From assembly GCA_963782965.1 (NCBI GenBank), contig CAWALV010000006.1, forward strand, positions 868,001-932,000: DNA of 64,000 bases, given 5' to 3'. Made by a program: the position numbers and the translations under genes. Each line of letters opens with the position of its first letter. Within the stretch, counting starts at the first letter, position 1. A model generated the notes under the pieces. The model saw only the letters and a program-made list of their open reading frames with translations. It was not told the origin of the DNA and ran no database searches. Below, one piece after another: positions 53,240 through 62,338 of the stretch. Source of the DNA: CAWALV01 sp963782965 (GTDB lineage Bacteria; Actinomycetota; Actinomycetes; Acidothermales; Acidothermaceae).

Positions 53240-55060
53240 ATGTCGGCACCGACCACTGATCCCCTCGGCTCGACCGGCCCGACCGGCTCGACCGGCTCGA
53301 CCGGGTCTTCCCGACCGCCCGCGCCGGGTGGGGCTACCCGTCCCGGCGCCGCGCCCCGCCCGGGAAACGCCGGCGCCACGGCACCCCGGTCTCGCGTCAA
53401 CCACGCCGAGCGCGGGAAGTCCCGCGGCCAGGGCCAGTGGGCGCTGGGCATGCGCGAGCCGCTGAACCCCAGCGAACGCCTCAAGAAGGACGACGACGGG
53501 CTGAACGTGCGGCAGCGCATCCTCGACGTCTACTCCAAGGCCGGCTTCGACTCGATCGACGGCGCGGACCTGCGCGGGCGCTTCCGCTGGATGGGGCTCT
53601 ACACCCAACGCAAGCCCGGTATCGACGGCGGGAAGACCGGCGTGCTCGAGCCGGAGGAACTCGACGACTCCTATTTCATGATGCGCATCCGAATTCCGGG
53701 TGGGCAGCTCAGCCTCGACCAGCTGCGCACGATCGCCGACATCTCCACGACCTACGGCCGCGACCTGGCCGACGTCACCGACCGTCAGAACGTGCAACTC
53801 CATTGGATTCGCATCGAAGACGTGCCCGCGATCTGGGAACGGCTCGCCGCGGCTGGCTTGAGCACCATGGAGGCCTGCGGCGACACGCCGCGCAACATCC
53901 TCGGCTGCCCGGTCGCCGGGATCGACGCCGACGAGATCATCGACCCTTCCGAGCAGATCCACGCGATCGAGGAGCGCTTCGTCGGCGATCCCGCCTTCTC
54001 GAACCTGCCGCGCAAGTACAAGACATCGATGACCGGCTGCAGCGCCTTGTGCACGGTGCACGAGATCAACGACATCTCGTTCGTCGGCGTGCGCAACGAG
54101 CACGGCGAAGCCGGATACGACCTGTGGGTCGGCGGTGGTTTGTCGACGAACCCGATGATCGCTCAGCGGCTCGGCGTGTTCGTCGTCCCCGACCAGGTGG
54201 GTGAGGTGTGGGCCGGCGTCACCACGATCTTCCGCGACTACGGCTACCGCCGGCTGCGCAACCGTGCCCGGCTGAAGTTCCTCGTCAGTGACTGGGGCGC
54301 GGCGAAGTTCCGGGAGGTGCTGGAAAAGGAGTACCTCGGTTACCCGCTGCCCGACGGTCCCGCGCCGAGCGAACCCGCCGACGGGCGCCGCGACCACGTC
54401 GGCGTCCACCGGCAGCACGACGGCAGGTTCTACGTCGGGTTCGCGCCGCGTGTCGGCCGACTCTCCGGTACAAAGCTTCGCAAGATCGCCGACCTCGCGC
54501 AGGCGCACGGGAGCGACCGCGTGCGGGCGACGGTCGAGCAGAAGATGGTCATCCTCGACGTCGCGGGAGAAAGCGTCGAGACGCTCGTCGACGAGCTGGC
54601 CGCACTCGACCTCATCGCGCGCCCCAGCTCGTTTCGCCGGCAGACCATGGCATGCACCGGCATCGAGTTCTGCAAGCTCGCGATCGTCGAGACCAAGCAG
54701 CGGGCGAGCGACCTCATCGACGAGCTCGAGCGGCGATTGCCCGACTTCGACTCGCCGCTCGCCATCAACGTCAACGGCTGCCCCAACTCGTGCGCTCGCT
54801 TCCAGCTCGCCGACATCGGGCTCAAGGGATCGCTGGTCACCAACGCCGCCGGCGAGCAGGTCGGTGGCTACCAGGTCCACCTCGGTGGCAGCCTTGGCAT
54901 CAGCCCGAGCTTTGGCCGCAAGCTGCGCGGATTGAAGATCACCGAGGACGAACTGGCCGACTATGTCGAGCGGCTCGCCCGCCGTTACCTCGCGCAGCGG
55001 CAGCCGAGCGAGCAATTCGCCCAATGGGTTTCGCGGGCCGACGAATCGGACCTCCAGTGA
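53240..55060 (+). CDS. sirA: Ferredoxin-dependent sulfite reductase
   Basis: This 606-residue enzyme reduces sulfite to sulfide with six electrons. The siroheme-4Fe4S cluster ligands are in TMACTGIEFCKLA and NVNGCPNSCARFQ. The N-terminal 50 residues are low-complexity Gly/Ser/Thr/Pro and probably disordered. FRWMGLYTQRKPG and MEACGDTPRN match the mycobacterial SirA/NirA group. It is the first structural gene of the operon. Nitrite reductase is the alternative, but the cys and siroheme neighbours favour sulfite. Confidence 0.93.
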   Translation: MSAPTTDPLGSTGPTGSTGSTGSSRPPAPGGATRPGAAPRPGNAGATAPRSRVNHAERGKSRGQGQWALGMREPLNPSERLKKDDDGLNVRQRILDVYSKAGFDSIDGADLRGRFRWMGLYTQRKPGIDGGKTGVLEPEELDDSYFMMRIRIPGGQLSLDQLRTIADISTTYGRDLADVTDRQNVQLHWIRIEDVPAIWERLAAAGLSTMEACGDTPRNILGCPVAGIDADEIIDPSEQIHAIEERFVGDPAFSNLPRKYKTSMTGCSALCTVHEINDISFVGVRNEHGEAGYDLWVGGGLSTNPMIAQRLGVFVVPDQVGEVWAGVTTIFRDYGYRRLRNRARLKFLVSDWGAAKFREVLEKEYLGYPLPDGPAPSEPADGRRDHVGVHRQHDGRFYVGFAPRVGRLSGTKLRKIADLAQAHGSDRVRATVEQKMVILDVAGESVETLVDELAALDLIARPSSFRRQTMACTGIEFCKLAIVETKQRASDLIDELERRLPDFDSPLAINVNGCPNSCARFQLADIGLKGSLVTNAAGEQVGGYQVHLGGSLGISPSFGRKLRGLKITEDELADYVERLARRYLAQRQPSEQFAQWVSRADESDLQ

Positions 55061-55236
55061 GTTCCGCTGACACCGGCGCAGGCGAGCGTGCTACACCGTA
55101 CTTCTGCCCGTATTGCGGCGATGAAGATCTTCGACCGCACGAGAGCGCCGGCGGTAAGTGGCGGTGCGGGGCCTGTACGCGGGTATTCAGTCTCAGCTTC
55201 GTCGGACTCAGCCCCGCCGGTTTGGAGGCGCAGTGA
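55057..55236 (+). CDS. Small zinc-binding protein between sirA and cysH
   Basis: This 59-residue protein has CPYCGDEDLRPHESAGGKWR followed by CGAC, a two-CxxC zinc ribbon that I recall as commonly encoded between sulfite reductase and cysH in actinobacteria. The GTG overlaps the sirA stop and the stop overlaps the cysH start (both GTGA). Confidence 0.8.
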   Translation: MSSADTGAGERATPYFCPYCGDEDLRPHESAGGKWRCGACTRVFSLSFVGLSPAGLEAQ

Positions 55237-55925
55237 GCGTCACCGCCGACTTCGAGCGGCTCGCAGCCACGGCTGCCCGCGAGCTGGAGGATGCGCCGGC
55301 AGAGGAGATCCTCCGCTGGGTCGCCGAAACCTTCGGCTCCAGGTTTTGCGTGCTGTCGTCGATGGCCGACGCGGTGGTGGTTTCGCTGGCCGCACAGGCA
55401 CGGCCGGGCGTCGATGTCGTGTTCCTCGACACCGGCTACCACTTTGCCGAAACGGTCGGCACGCGTGGCGCGGTCGCTGCCACCTACGCCGTCAACGTGA
55501 TCACGATGCACCCCGAACAAACGGTCGCCGAGCAGGACGCCGCCCACGGCAAGGACCTCTTCGCCCGCGACCCCGACCAGTGCTGCGCGCTGCGCAAGGT
55601 CGCCCCGCTCGACGAGGTCCTGGTCGGGTACGACGCGTGGGTGAGCGGCATCCGCCGCAGCGAGTCGCCGAGCCGGGCGAACACCCGGGTCGTCGAGTGG
55701 GACGCCCGCCGAGGCAAGGTCAAGGTCAACCCGATCGCCCGGTGGAGCCAGGACGACGTCGACGCTTACGTCACCGAACATGACATCCTGGTCAATCCGT
55801 TGTTATCGGACGGGTACCTGTCCATCGGCTGCTGGCCCTGCACCGCAAAAGTCGCACCGGGCGCCGATCCGCGCTCAGGTCGGTGGGCAGGTCTGGCGAA
55901 AACAGAGTGTGGTGTTAACGAATGA
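55233..55925 (+). CDS. cysH: Adenylyl-sulfate (APS) reductase CysH
   Basis: This 230-residue enzyme reduces adenylyl sulfate to sulfite. Cys pairs CC (117-118) and GCWPC (200 and 203) bind a 4Fe-4S cluster, which marks the APS-specific type rather than PAPS reductase. The catalytic Cys is in the C-terminal TECG (C226); the usual following His is replaced by VNE. The GTG at 55233 follows GGAGG and overlaps the previous stop. Confidence 0.93.
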   Translation: MSVTADFERLAATAARELEDAPAEEILRWVAETFGSRFCVLSSMADAVVVSLAAQARPGVDVVFLDTGYHFAETVGTRGAVAATYAVNVITMHPEQTVAEQDAAHGKDLFARDPDQCCALRKVAPLDEVLVGYDAWVSGIRRSESPSRANTRVVEWDARRGKVKVNPIARWSQDDVDAYVTEHDILVNPLLSDGYLSIGCWPCTAKVAPGADPRSGRWAGLAKTECGVNE

Positions 55926-56518
55926 CTGAGCTCACGACCGACGCCGATCCCGCGGCGTCCGGTGCGGCGCTCGCCCAAGCGCTCATTCCGGGCGTGACGG
56001 TGTGGCTCACCGGGCTGCCCAGTGCGGGCAAGACGACGATCGCGCGGGCACTCGCCGTCCAACTCCGCGCGAGCGGGCGGCGCGTGGAGGTCCTTGACGG
56101 CGACGACCTGCGGACCCACCTGACTGCCGACCTCGGCTTCAGCAGGGAAGATCGCGACACCAACGTGCGACGCGTCGGTTTCGTGGCCCGGTTGCTCGCG
56201 CACAACGGCGTGGTGGCGCTGGTGCCGGTGATCGCGCCGTACGCCGCCGCCCGTGCGCAGGTCCGCGCCGAGCACGAGGCCGAAGGAACGGCGTACGTCG
56301 AGGTGCACGTCGCGACACCGCTCGAGGTCTGCGCCGACCGCGACGTGAAGGGCCTCTACGCCAAGCAACGTGCGGGCCAACTGAGTGGTCTCACCGGCGT
56401 CGACGATCCCTACGAAGTGCCCCAGTCGCCGCACCTCCGGCTCGACACGCGCGAGCTCGGTATCGAAGAAGCCGCGGCGCGCGTCTACGCGACCCTGGTC
56501 GCCGAGGGAGTGGCGTGA
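55922..56518 (+). CDS. cysC: Adenylyl-sulfate kinase CysC
   Basis: This 198-residue kinase makes PAPS from APS and ATP. P-loop GLPSAGKTT (about residues 31-39), DGDDLRTHL, GFSREDRDTNVRR and VKGLYAKQRAGQ are all typical. It overlaps cysH by ATGA and cysD by GTGA. Because CysH looks APS-specific, the PAPS made here probably serves sulfotransferases. Confidence 0.93.
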   Translation: MTELTTDADPAASGAALAQALIPGVTVWLTGLPSAGKTTIARALAVQLRASGRRVEVLDGDDLRTHLTADLGFSREDRDTNVRRVGFVARLLAHNGVVALVPVIAPYAAARAQVRAEHEAEGTAYVEVHVATPLEVCADRDVKGLYAKQRAGQLSGLTGVDDPYEVPQSPHLRLDTRELGIEEAAARVYATLVAEGVA

Positions 56519-57465
56519 GCGTGCTGACATCACCCCTCGCCGGCTCGGGCGGCTCAGAACCGGTCATCAGTTCGGCCGTGCCGCACCTCGACGTCTTGGA
56601 ATCCGAGGGCATCCACATCATCCGCGAGGTCGCGGCGGAGTTCGACCGCCCAGTCTTGCTGTTTTCCGGCGGCAAGGACAGCGCCGTCATGTTGCACCTG
56701 GCGCGCAAGGCCTTCTGGCCTGCGCCTGTGCCGTTCCCGCTCATGCACGTCGACACCGGGCACAACTTCCCCGAGGTTCTCGCCTACCGCGACGCCCTGA
56801 TCGAGCGGTTCGGTCTTCGGCTCGTCGTCGCCAGCGTGCAGGAGTACATCGACAACGGCCGGCTGCGCGAACGCCCCGATGGCACGCGTAACCCGCTGCA
56901 AACCGTGCCGCTGCTGGGAGCGATCGTCAGCAACCGCTTCGACGCCGTGTTCGGCGGCGGCCGGCGCGACGAGGAAAAGGCCCGCGCCAAGGAGCGCATC
57001 TTCAGCCTGCGTGACGAGTTCGGCCAGTGGGATCCGCGCCGTCAGCGCCCCGAGCTGTGGAATCTCTACAACGGCCGACACAAGCCCGGCGAGCACGTGC
57101 GCGTTTTTCCACTGTCGAACTGGACGGAACTCGACGTGTGGGAATACGTCGAGCGCGAAGAAGTCGAGCTGCCCTCGATCTACTTCTCGCACGAGCGCGA
57201 GGTCTTCTCGCGCAGCGGCATGTGGCTGACACCAGGGGAGTGGGGCGGGCCGCGGGAGGGTGAACCGGTCGAGCGAAAGGTCGTGCGCTATCGCACCGTC
57301 GGTGACATGAGTTGCACCGGTGCGGTCGAATCGCCTGCGGCGACGGTTGCCGACGTCATCGCCGAAGTGGCGATCAGCACCATTACCGAGCGCGGTGCCA
57401 CCCGAGCTGACGACAAGCTGTCGGAAGCCGCGATGGAAGACCGGAAACGGGAAGGTTACTTCTAA
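56515..57465 (+). CDS. cysD: Sulfate adenylyltransferase subunit CysD
   Basis: This 316-residue small subunit of ATP sulfurylase has PP-loop LLFSGGKDSAVML, HVDTGHNFPEVL and the C-terminal TVGDMSCTG as in E. coli CysD. It forms APS with the CysN GTPase. The start is GTG, overlapping cysC. Confidence 0.95.
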   Translation: MSVLTSPLAGSGGSEPVISSAVPHLDVLESEGIHIIREVAAEFDRPVLLFSGGKDSAVMLHLARKAFWPAPVPFPLMHVDTGHNFPEVLAYRDALIERFGLRLVVASVQEYIDNGRLRERPDGTRNPLQTVPLLGAIVSNRFDAVFGGGRRDEEKARAKERIFSLRDEFGQWDPRRQRPELWNLYNGRHKPGEHVRVFPLSNWTELDVWEYVEREEVELPSIYFSHEREVFSRSGMWLTPGEWGGPREGEPVERKVVRYRTVGDMSCTGAVESPAATVADVIAEVAISTITERGATRADDKLSEAAMEDRKREGYF

Positions 57466-57468
57466 GAA

Positions 57469-58776
57469 ATGTCCGTGCTCGACAATCCAGATGTGACTTC
57501 TCCATCCACCCTCGACCGCAACGTCGCCATGTTGCGGTTCGCCACCGCGGGCTCCGTCGACGACGGCAAGTCGACGCTGGTGGGTCGTTTGTTGCACGAC
57601 TCGAAGTCGGTCCTCGCCGACACGCTCGAAGCCGTCGAGCGGGCCAGCCGAGACAGGGGTTCGGACGGCGTCGAGCTGGCGTTGCTGACCGACGGCTTGC
57701 GCGCCGAGCGCGAGCAGGGCATCACGATCGACGTTGCGTATCGCTACTTCACGACCCCCCGCCGCAAGTTCGTGCTGGCCGACACGCCGGGGCACGTGCA
57801 GTACACGCGGAACATGGTCACCGGGGCATCGACCGCAGAACTCGTCGTCATCTTGATCGACGCCCGCAAGGGTGTCGTCGAGCAGACGAGGCGCCACCTC
57901 GCCGTCGCCGCACTCCTCGGCGTCCGGCATCTGGTTTTGGCGGTCAACAAGATGGACCTCGTCGGCTACGACGAGGCCACGTTCACTCGTATCGCCGTCG
58001 ATTTCGCCGCCGCCGCTGAGGCGCTCGGCGTGCGCGACCATGCGGTCATCCCGGTTTCTGCGCTCGCCGGCGACAACGTCGTCGAGCCGTCGGCGTCGAT
58101 GCCGTGGTACACCGGCCCGACGCTGCTCGACTATCTCGAAACAGTGCCGGTCGGAGTCGACCCCGCCGGTCAAGCGATGCGCTTCCCGGTGCAGTACGTC
58201 GTGCGGTCCGCCGACTATCGCGGTTACGCCGGCCAGCTGGCTTCGGGCGTGCTGCGTGTCGGCGACGACGTCGTCGTCCTGCCGAGCGGCCTGCGCACGA
58301 CCGTCGTCGGCATCGACACCTTCGAGCGGGCGCTCGATTTCGCGCAGGCACCGCAGTCCGTCACGGTGCGGCTCGCGCACGAGCTCGACGTCGGGCGCGG
58401 TGACCTCCTCGTGCGCCCGGGTGAGGAACCGCGGGTCGTGCAGGAGTTCGACGCCACCGTCTGCCAGCTGTCCGACCGGCCGTTGCGCGCCGGCGAGCGC
58501 ATCCTCATCAAGCACACGACGCGGGTCGTCAAGGCGGTCGTCGCCGCGGTGAACCATCGCCTCGACATCGAGACACTTGCCCACGAGACGTCGGTCGACG
58601 CACTGGCCTTGAACGAGATCGGTGGTGTGACGCTGCGGGTAGCCGATCCGCTGGCCGTCGACGACTACGCCAAGGACCGGCTCACCGGCAGCTTCCTGCT
58701 CATCGACGACCAGGACGGCCAGACGCTGGCCGCGGGCCTCGTAGGTGACCCGATCGCCGACCACGTCACGTCGTGA
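57469..58776 (+). CDS. cysN: Sulfate adenylyltransferase GTPase subunit CysN
   Basis: This 435-residue EF-Tu-like GTPase has G1 GSVDDGKST, G2/effector REQGITIDVAYRYF, G3 DTPGH and G4 NKMD. There is no C-terminal APS kinase domain, consistent with the separate cysC. The ATG is at 57469, three bases after cysD. Confidence 0.95.
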   Translation: MSVLDNPDVTSPSTLDRNVAMLRFATAGSVDDGKSTLVGRLLHDSKSVLADTLEAVERASRDRGSDGVELALLTDGLRAEREQGITIDVAYRYFTTPRRKFVLADTPGHVQYTRNMVTGASTAELVVILIDARKGVVEQTRRHLAVAALLGVRHLVLAVNKMDLVGYDEATFTRIAVDFAAAAEALGVRDHAVIPVSALAGDNVVEPSASMPWYTGPTLLDYLETVPVGVDPAGQAMRFPVQYVVRSADYRGYAGQLASGVLRVGDDVVVLPSGLRTTVVGIDTFERALDFAQAPQSVTVRLAHELDVGRGDLLVRPGEEPRVVQEFDATVCQLSDRPLRAGERILIKHTTRVVKAVVAAVNHRLDIETLAHETSVDALALNEIGGVTLRVADPLAVDDYAKDRLTGSFLLIDDQDGQTLAAGLVGDPIADHVTS

Positions 58777-59972
58777 ACGCCGGCTACCCGCTACTTCTCG
58801 ACGTTGCCGGGCGGCGGGTGCTCGTGGTCGGTGGCGGTACCGTCGGTGCGCGGCGGGCCAGAGCGCTCGCCGATGCAGGCGCGCGGGTGGTCGTGGTCGC
58901 GCCCGATGTCGTTCCAGAGATTGCCGATGACACCAGGCTCACCGTCTGTGGCCGCGAGTACGTGCCCGCCGACCTCGACGGCGCGTGGCTGGTGCATGCC
59001 TGCACCGGGGTGCCCGAGGTCGACGCCGCCGTTTCCGCCGACGCCGATGCGGCTCGGGTGTGGTGCGTGCGGGCTTCGGCGGCCGAGGAGTCCGCGGCCT
59101 GGACCCCAGCCGTCGCGCGGTCCGGCGACGTCGTGGTGTCGGTCAACGCAGGTGCTGATCCCGGCCGTGCCCGCGCACTACGCGACGCCATTGCCGCACT
59201 GCTCGATCAGGGGTCGCTGCCGCTGCGCCGCAGGCGGCCCGCCGCCGGTCGGGTCGCCCTCGTCGGCGGCGGCCCGGGTAACCCCGATCTGATCACGGTG
59301 CGGGGGCGCCGCCTGCTGGCCGAAGCCGATGTCGTCGTCGTCGACCGTCTCGGGCCGCGGGCGCTTCTCGACTCGCTCGCACCCGACGTCGAAGTGATCG
59401 AAGCCGGCAAAGCGCGCGACAATCACACGCTGCCCCAGGAGCAGATCAACGAGCTGTTGATTTCCCTTGCGAACCAAGGGAAATCGGTGGTTCGGCTCAA
59501 GGGGGGCGATCCGTTCGTCTTCGGCCGCGGCGGCGAGGAGATGCTTGCCTGCGCCGCGGCGGGGGTGCCGTGCGAAGTGGTGCCGGGCGTCACCAGTGCG
59601 ATCGCGGTTCCCGCAGCGGCCGGTATCCCGGTGACACATCGCGGCTTGTCGCGGCAGTTCACCGTCGTCACGGCACACGAGGACCTCGATTGGCCGAGCC
59701 TCGCCTCGATCGAGGGAACGCTCATCCTGCTGATGGGCGCGACCCGGCTGGAGCGCATCGCGAAGGAACTGCTGAGTGCGGGGTGCGCAGCGTCGACGCC
59801 GGTCGCGGTGGTCGAAAGTGGCACGCTTGCGCAGCAACGTACGACCCTCGCCACCCTCGAGACGATTGGTGATCGCGCGGCGCAGGTCGGCGTCCAGGCG
59901 CCCGCCGTCCTCGTGGTCGGCGCGGTCGCGTCGTTGCACGAGTTGCTCGGTCGGGTCGAGTCGCCCCGATGA
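58773..59972 (+). CDS. cysG: Siroheme synthase CysG-like (dehydrogenase plus uroporphyrinogen-III methyltransferase)
   Basis: This 399-residue fusion has an N-terminal Rossmann domain VLVVGGGTVGARRARAL (precorrin-2 dehydrogenase, about residues 1-150) and a C-terminal SUMT domain with LVGGGPGNPDLITVRG, VRLKGGDPFVFGRGGEE and GIPVTHRGLS. It supplies siroheme for the sulfite reductase. The GTG overlaps the cysN stop. Confidence 0.93.
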   Translation: MNAGYPLLLDVAGRRVLVVGGGTVGARRARALADAGARVVVVAPDVVPEIADDTRLTVCGREYVPADLDGAWLVHACTGVPEVDAAVSADADAARVWCVRASAAEESAAWTPAVARSGDVVVSVNAGADPGRARALRDAIAALLDQGSLPLRRRRPAAGRVALVGGGPGNPDLITVRGRRLLAEADVVVVDRLGPRALLDSLAPDVEVIEAGKARDNHTLPQEQINELLISLANQGKSVVRLKGGDPFVFGRGGEEMLACAAAGVPCEVVPGVTSAIAVPAAAGIPVTHRGLSRQFTVVTAHEDLDWPSLASIEGTLILLMGATRLERIAKELLSAGCAASTPVAVVESGTLAQQRTTLATLETIGDRAAQVGVQAPAVLVVGAVASLHELLGRVESPR

Positions 59973-60670
59973 GCGCCGCCTTGCTCGCGGTTGCCCACGG
60001 AAGTTCCGACCCGCGCGCCGAGCCTGTCGTCGAAGCGCTGATCGCGCGGGTGCGAGCCGAGCGGCCGGAGCTCGTCGTCGTCCTCGCCTATCTCGGCTTC
60101 AGTCAGCCCGACGTCGCGACCGCACTCGACGATCTCGTCGCCCGCGGCGTCGACGAAGTCGTCGTCGTCCCGTTGATGCTGACGGCCGCCTACCACGTGA
60201 ACGCCGACATCCCAGCGCTGCTGACCGAGGCCTCGCTTCGCCACCCGCAGCTGCGAACCGCGCAGGCCGGTGCCCTGGGCCCGCACCCGCTGCTCTTTGC
60301 GCTGCTGCGGCGCCGGTTGGTCGAGATCGGCGCGGACGACGACGCCCGGGTGGTGCTCGGTGCGATCGGAACCTCCGACCCCAGTGCCAACGCGGAACTC
60401 GCCGACGTCGCCGCCACCATCGGCGCCAGCGTCGGGTTCGCGTCGGGTGAACCCGACATCGCCGGCGTCGTCGAGTCGATGCACGGGCGAAAGGCGCGGC
60501 AGGTCGTCGTCGCGTCGTACGTGCTCGCGCCGGGTAGGTTGCCGGACCGGTTCGCGATGACCTCCGCCGATCTCGTCACCCGCCCGTTGGGTGCCGAGCC
60601 GGAGGTCGTTGCCGTCGTCCTCGACCGCTACGACACCGCGGCGGGCGTACCGACCTCGCGCTCTGCCTGA
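59969..60670 (+). CDS. Sirohydrochlorin chelatase (CbiX-like)
   Basis: This 233-residue enzyme has two CbiX repeats. The first starts LLAVAHGSSDPRAEPVVEAL with the metal-binding His, and VVVVPLMLTAAYHVNADIP carries the second His. It inserts iron into sirohydrochlorin as the last siroheme step. It overlaps cysG by ATGA and ends the operon at a hairpin. Confidence 0.9.
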   Translation: MSAALLAVAHGSSDPRAEPVVEALIARVRAERPELVVVLAYLGFSQPDVATALDDLVARGVDEVVVVPLMLTAAYHVNADIPALLTEASLRHPQLRTAQAGALGPHPLLFALLRRRLVEIGADDDARVVLGAIGTSDPSANAELADVAATIGASVGFASGEPDIAGVVESMHGRKARQVVVASYVLAPGRLPDRFAMTSADLVTRPLGAEPEVVAVVLDRYDTAAGVPTSRSA

Positions 60671-60703
60671 AGGAATTTCGTCACCTATGGCGAAAATTCC
60701 TTC
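60669..60703. terminator. Bidirectional hairpin terminator after the sulfur operon
   Basis: GAAGGAATTTCG and CGAAAATTCCTTC form a long stem with one bulge and a 10-base loop, starting on the cbiX stop and ending before the convergent SDR stop at 60734. Confidence 0.8.
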
Positions 60704-60733
60704 ACGCTGAGGGCGCTGGCGTCCGCAAACCGG

Positions 60734-61549
60734 TCAGGGTCGCCAGTCGTCCGACTCCAGCGCCGCCGAGGCGATCGGGCCCATGATCGTCATCCCACCG
60801 TCGACCACCCACGACGCACCCGTCACGTAGGTCGACTCCCCGCCGGCGAGGAACGCGATGACCGAGGCGACCTCGCGCGCGTCGCCGGGCCGCCCGATCG
60901 GGATGCCGGGGCGCGCCACGGTATGAGGGTCGACGTCTTCCGCGTCGTTCATGGGGGTCGCGATCTCACCGGGCGCCACCGAGTTCACGGTGATGCCGTA
61001 CTGCGCGAGCTCGACCGCCATCACCTTCGTGAGCAGCCCGAGCCCGCCCTTCGCCGCACAGTACGGCGCGGAGCCGACCAGCGGGTCGTGCTCGTGCACG
61101 CTCGTGACGTTGATGATGCGCCCGCCGTGCCCGGCTGCGATCATCCGGCGCGCGGCCCGCTGGGCGCACAGGAAGGCGCCGGTGAGGTCGACCGAGATCA
61201 CGTGGTTCCACATCGCGAGGTCGACGTCGAGGAAGGGCGTACGCGTCCCGGTGCCTGCGTTGTTCACCAGGACGTCGAGGCGTTCGCCCAGGTCGGCTGA
61301 CAGGCCGTCGATCACTCGCGCTGCCTCAGGCAGTTCGGAGAGATCGAGGTGGCGTACCGCGGCGCGGGCGCCGTGTGCGGCAACCTTGTCGGCGGTTTCC
61401 TTCGCGCCGTCCTCGTCGCTTCGCCAGGTGATGCCGACGTCGAAGCCGTTCGAGGCGAGCGCGACTGCCGTCGCCTCACCGATGCCGGAGTCGGAGCCGG
61501 TGACGATCGCGACCGGTCGCTGCTCGTTCGAATCGTTCGAAGCACTCAT
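60734..61549 (-). CDS. SDR-family oxidoreductase
   Basis: This 271-residue classical SDR has nucleotide motif TGSDSGIGEA, NNAGTGTRTP, INVTSVHEHDPLVGSAPYCA with YCAAK, and C-terminal GASWVVDGGM. It resembles glucose 1-dehydrogenase-type enzymes. It converges on the sulfur operon and is divergent from the methyltransferase. Substrate unknown. Confidence 0.9.
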   Translation of the reverse strand: MSASNDSNEQRPVAIVTGSDSGIGEATAVALASNGFDVGITWRSDEDGAKETADKVAAHGARAAVRHLDLSELPEAARVIDGLSADLGERLDVLVNNAGTGTRTPFLDVDLAMWNHVISVDLTGAFLCAQRAARRMIAAGHGGRIINVTSVHEHDPLVGSAPYCAAKGGLGLLTKVMAVELAQYGITVNSVAPGEIATPMNDAEDVDPHTVARPGIPIGRPGDAREVASVIAFLAGGESTYVTGASWVVDGGMTIMGPIASAALESDDWRP

Positions 61550-61659
61550 GTGCGGCGCGTACCCGCTGCTCGTCTCGCCACACGCGCTGCCCGTTGCCGC
61601 CCGGCCACCCGATCACCGGGTGCACAGGTCAGTACGCTGGCGCTGGAAGTGGAGGCGCG

Positions 61660-62280
61660 ATGGACGCCGAGGGCTGGGACGAGCGTTACGCCGGCACCGA
61701 GCTGGTGTGGGGGCATGAACCGAACCGGTGGGTGGCGGCCGAGATGGCCGACGCAGCACCGGCGACCGCGCTCGACGTCGCGTGCGGTGAGGGGCGCAAC
61801 GCCATCTGGCTCGCGAAGCAGGGCTGGCAGGTCACCGGCATCGACTTCTCGGCGGCCGGCCTGGAGCGTGCGCGGCTGCTGGCGGAAGAGGCCGGCGTTG
61901 CGGCCCGGACGACGTGGCAGCGGCTCGACGTCGTCCGCGATCAGTACCCGGCCGGCCCGTTCGCGGCGGTGATCGTCTGCTATCTGCAACTGGTCGAAGC
62001 GGAGCGCCGGCAGGCGCTGCAGCGTGCTGCACGCGCCGTCGCGCCTGGCGGACTCCTGCTCGTGGTCGCGCACGACCGGGCGAACCTCGAGGACGGTGTC
62101 GGCGGCCCGCAGGACCCGACCGTGCTCTACACCGCTGACGACGTCGTCGCCGACCTGCGCGGTTTCGACGAGCTGGTGGTCGAGCGCGCGCAGCGGGTGC
62201 GTCGTCCGGTAGAGACACCGGACGGCGAGCGGTCGGCGATCGACCTCGTCGTGCGGATGCACAGCCGGGCCGCTGGCTAG
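61660..62280 (+). CDS. Class I SAM-dependent methyltransferase
   Basis: This 206-residue protein shows ALDVACGEGRNAIWLAKQGW (SAM motif I), VTGIDFSAAGLERAR and a later VAPGGLLLVVAHD. GGAGG lies four bases before the ATG. The layout is close to thiopurine/tellurite-resistance-type methyltransferases, but the substrate is unknown. Confidence 0.88.
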   Translation: MDAEGWDERYAGTELVWGHEPNRWVAAEMADAAPATALDVACGEGRNAIWLAKQGWQVTGIDFSAAGLERARLLAEEAGVAARTTWQRLDVVRDQYPAGPFAAVIVCYLQLVEAERRQALQRAARAVAPGGLLLVVAHDRANLEDGVGGPQDPTVLYTADDVVADLRGFDELVVERAQRVRRPVETPDGERSAIDLVVRMHSRAAG

Positions 62281-62338
62281 TCGAGCTGGGCGAAGCTGCC
62301 CGTCGGCGACCTGCCCGTGTCACGTAGACTCGACGATC

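Noticed and set aside
52920..53240. SAM or other riboswitch before the sulfur operon
   Set aside because: I could not find a conserved riboswitch core; the small leader peptide explains the region better.
53159..55024. Long minus-strand open frame opposite sirA
   Set aside because: It mirrors the codon pattern of the real gene on the plus strand and has no recognisable motif; typical high-GC shadow.
56554..58764. Very long minus-strand open frame opposite cysD-cysN
   Set aside because: Antisense to two clearly functional genes, with no domain features.
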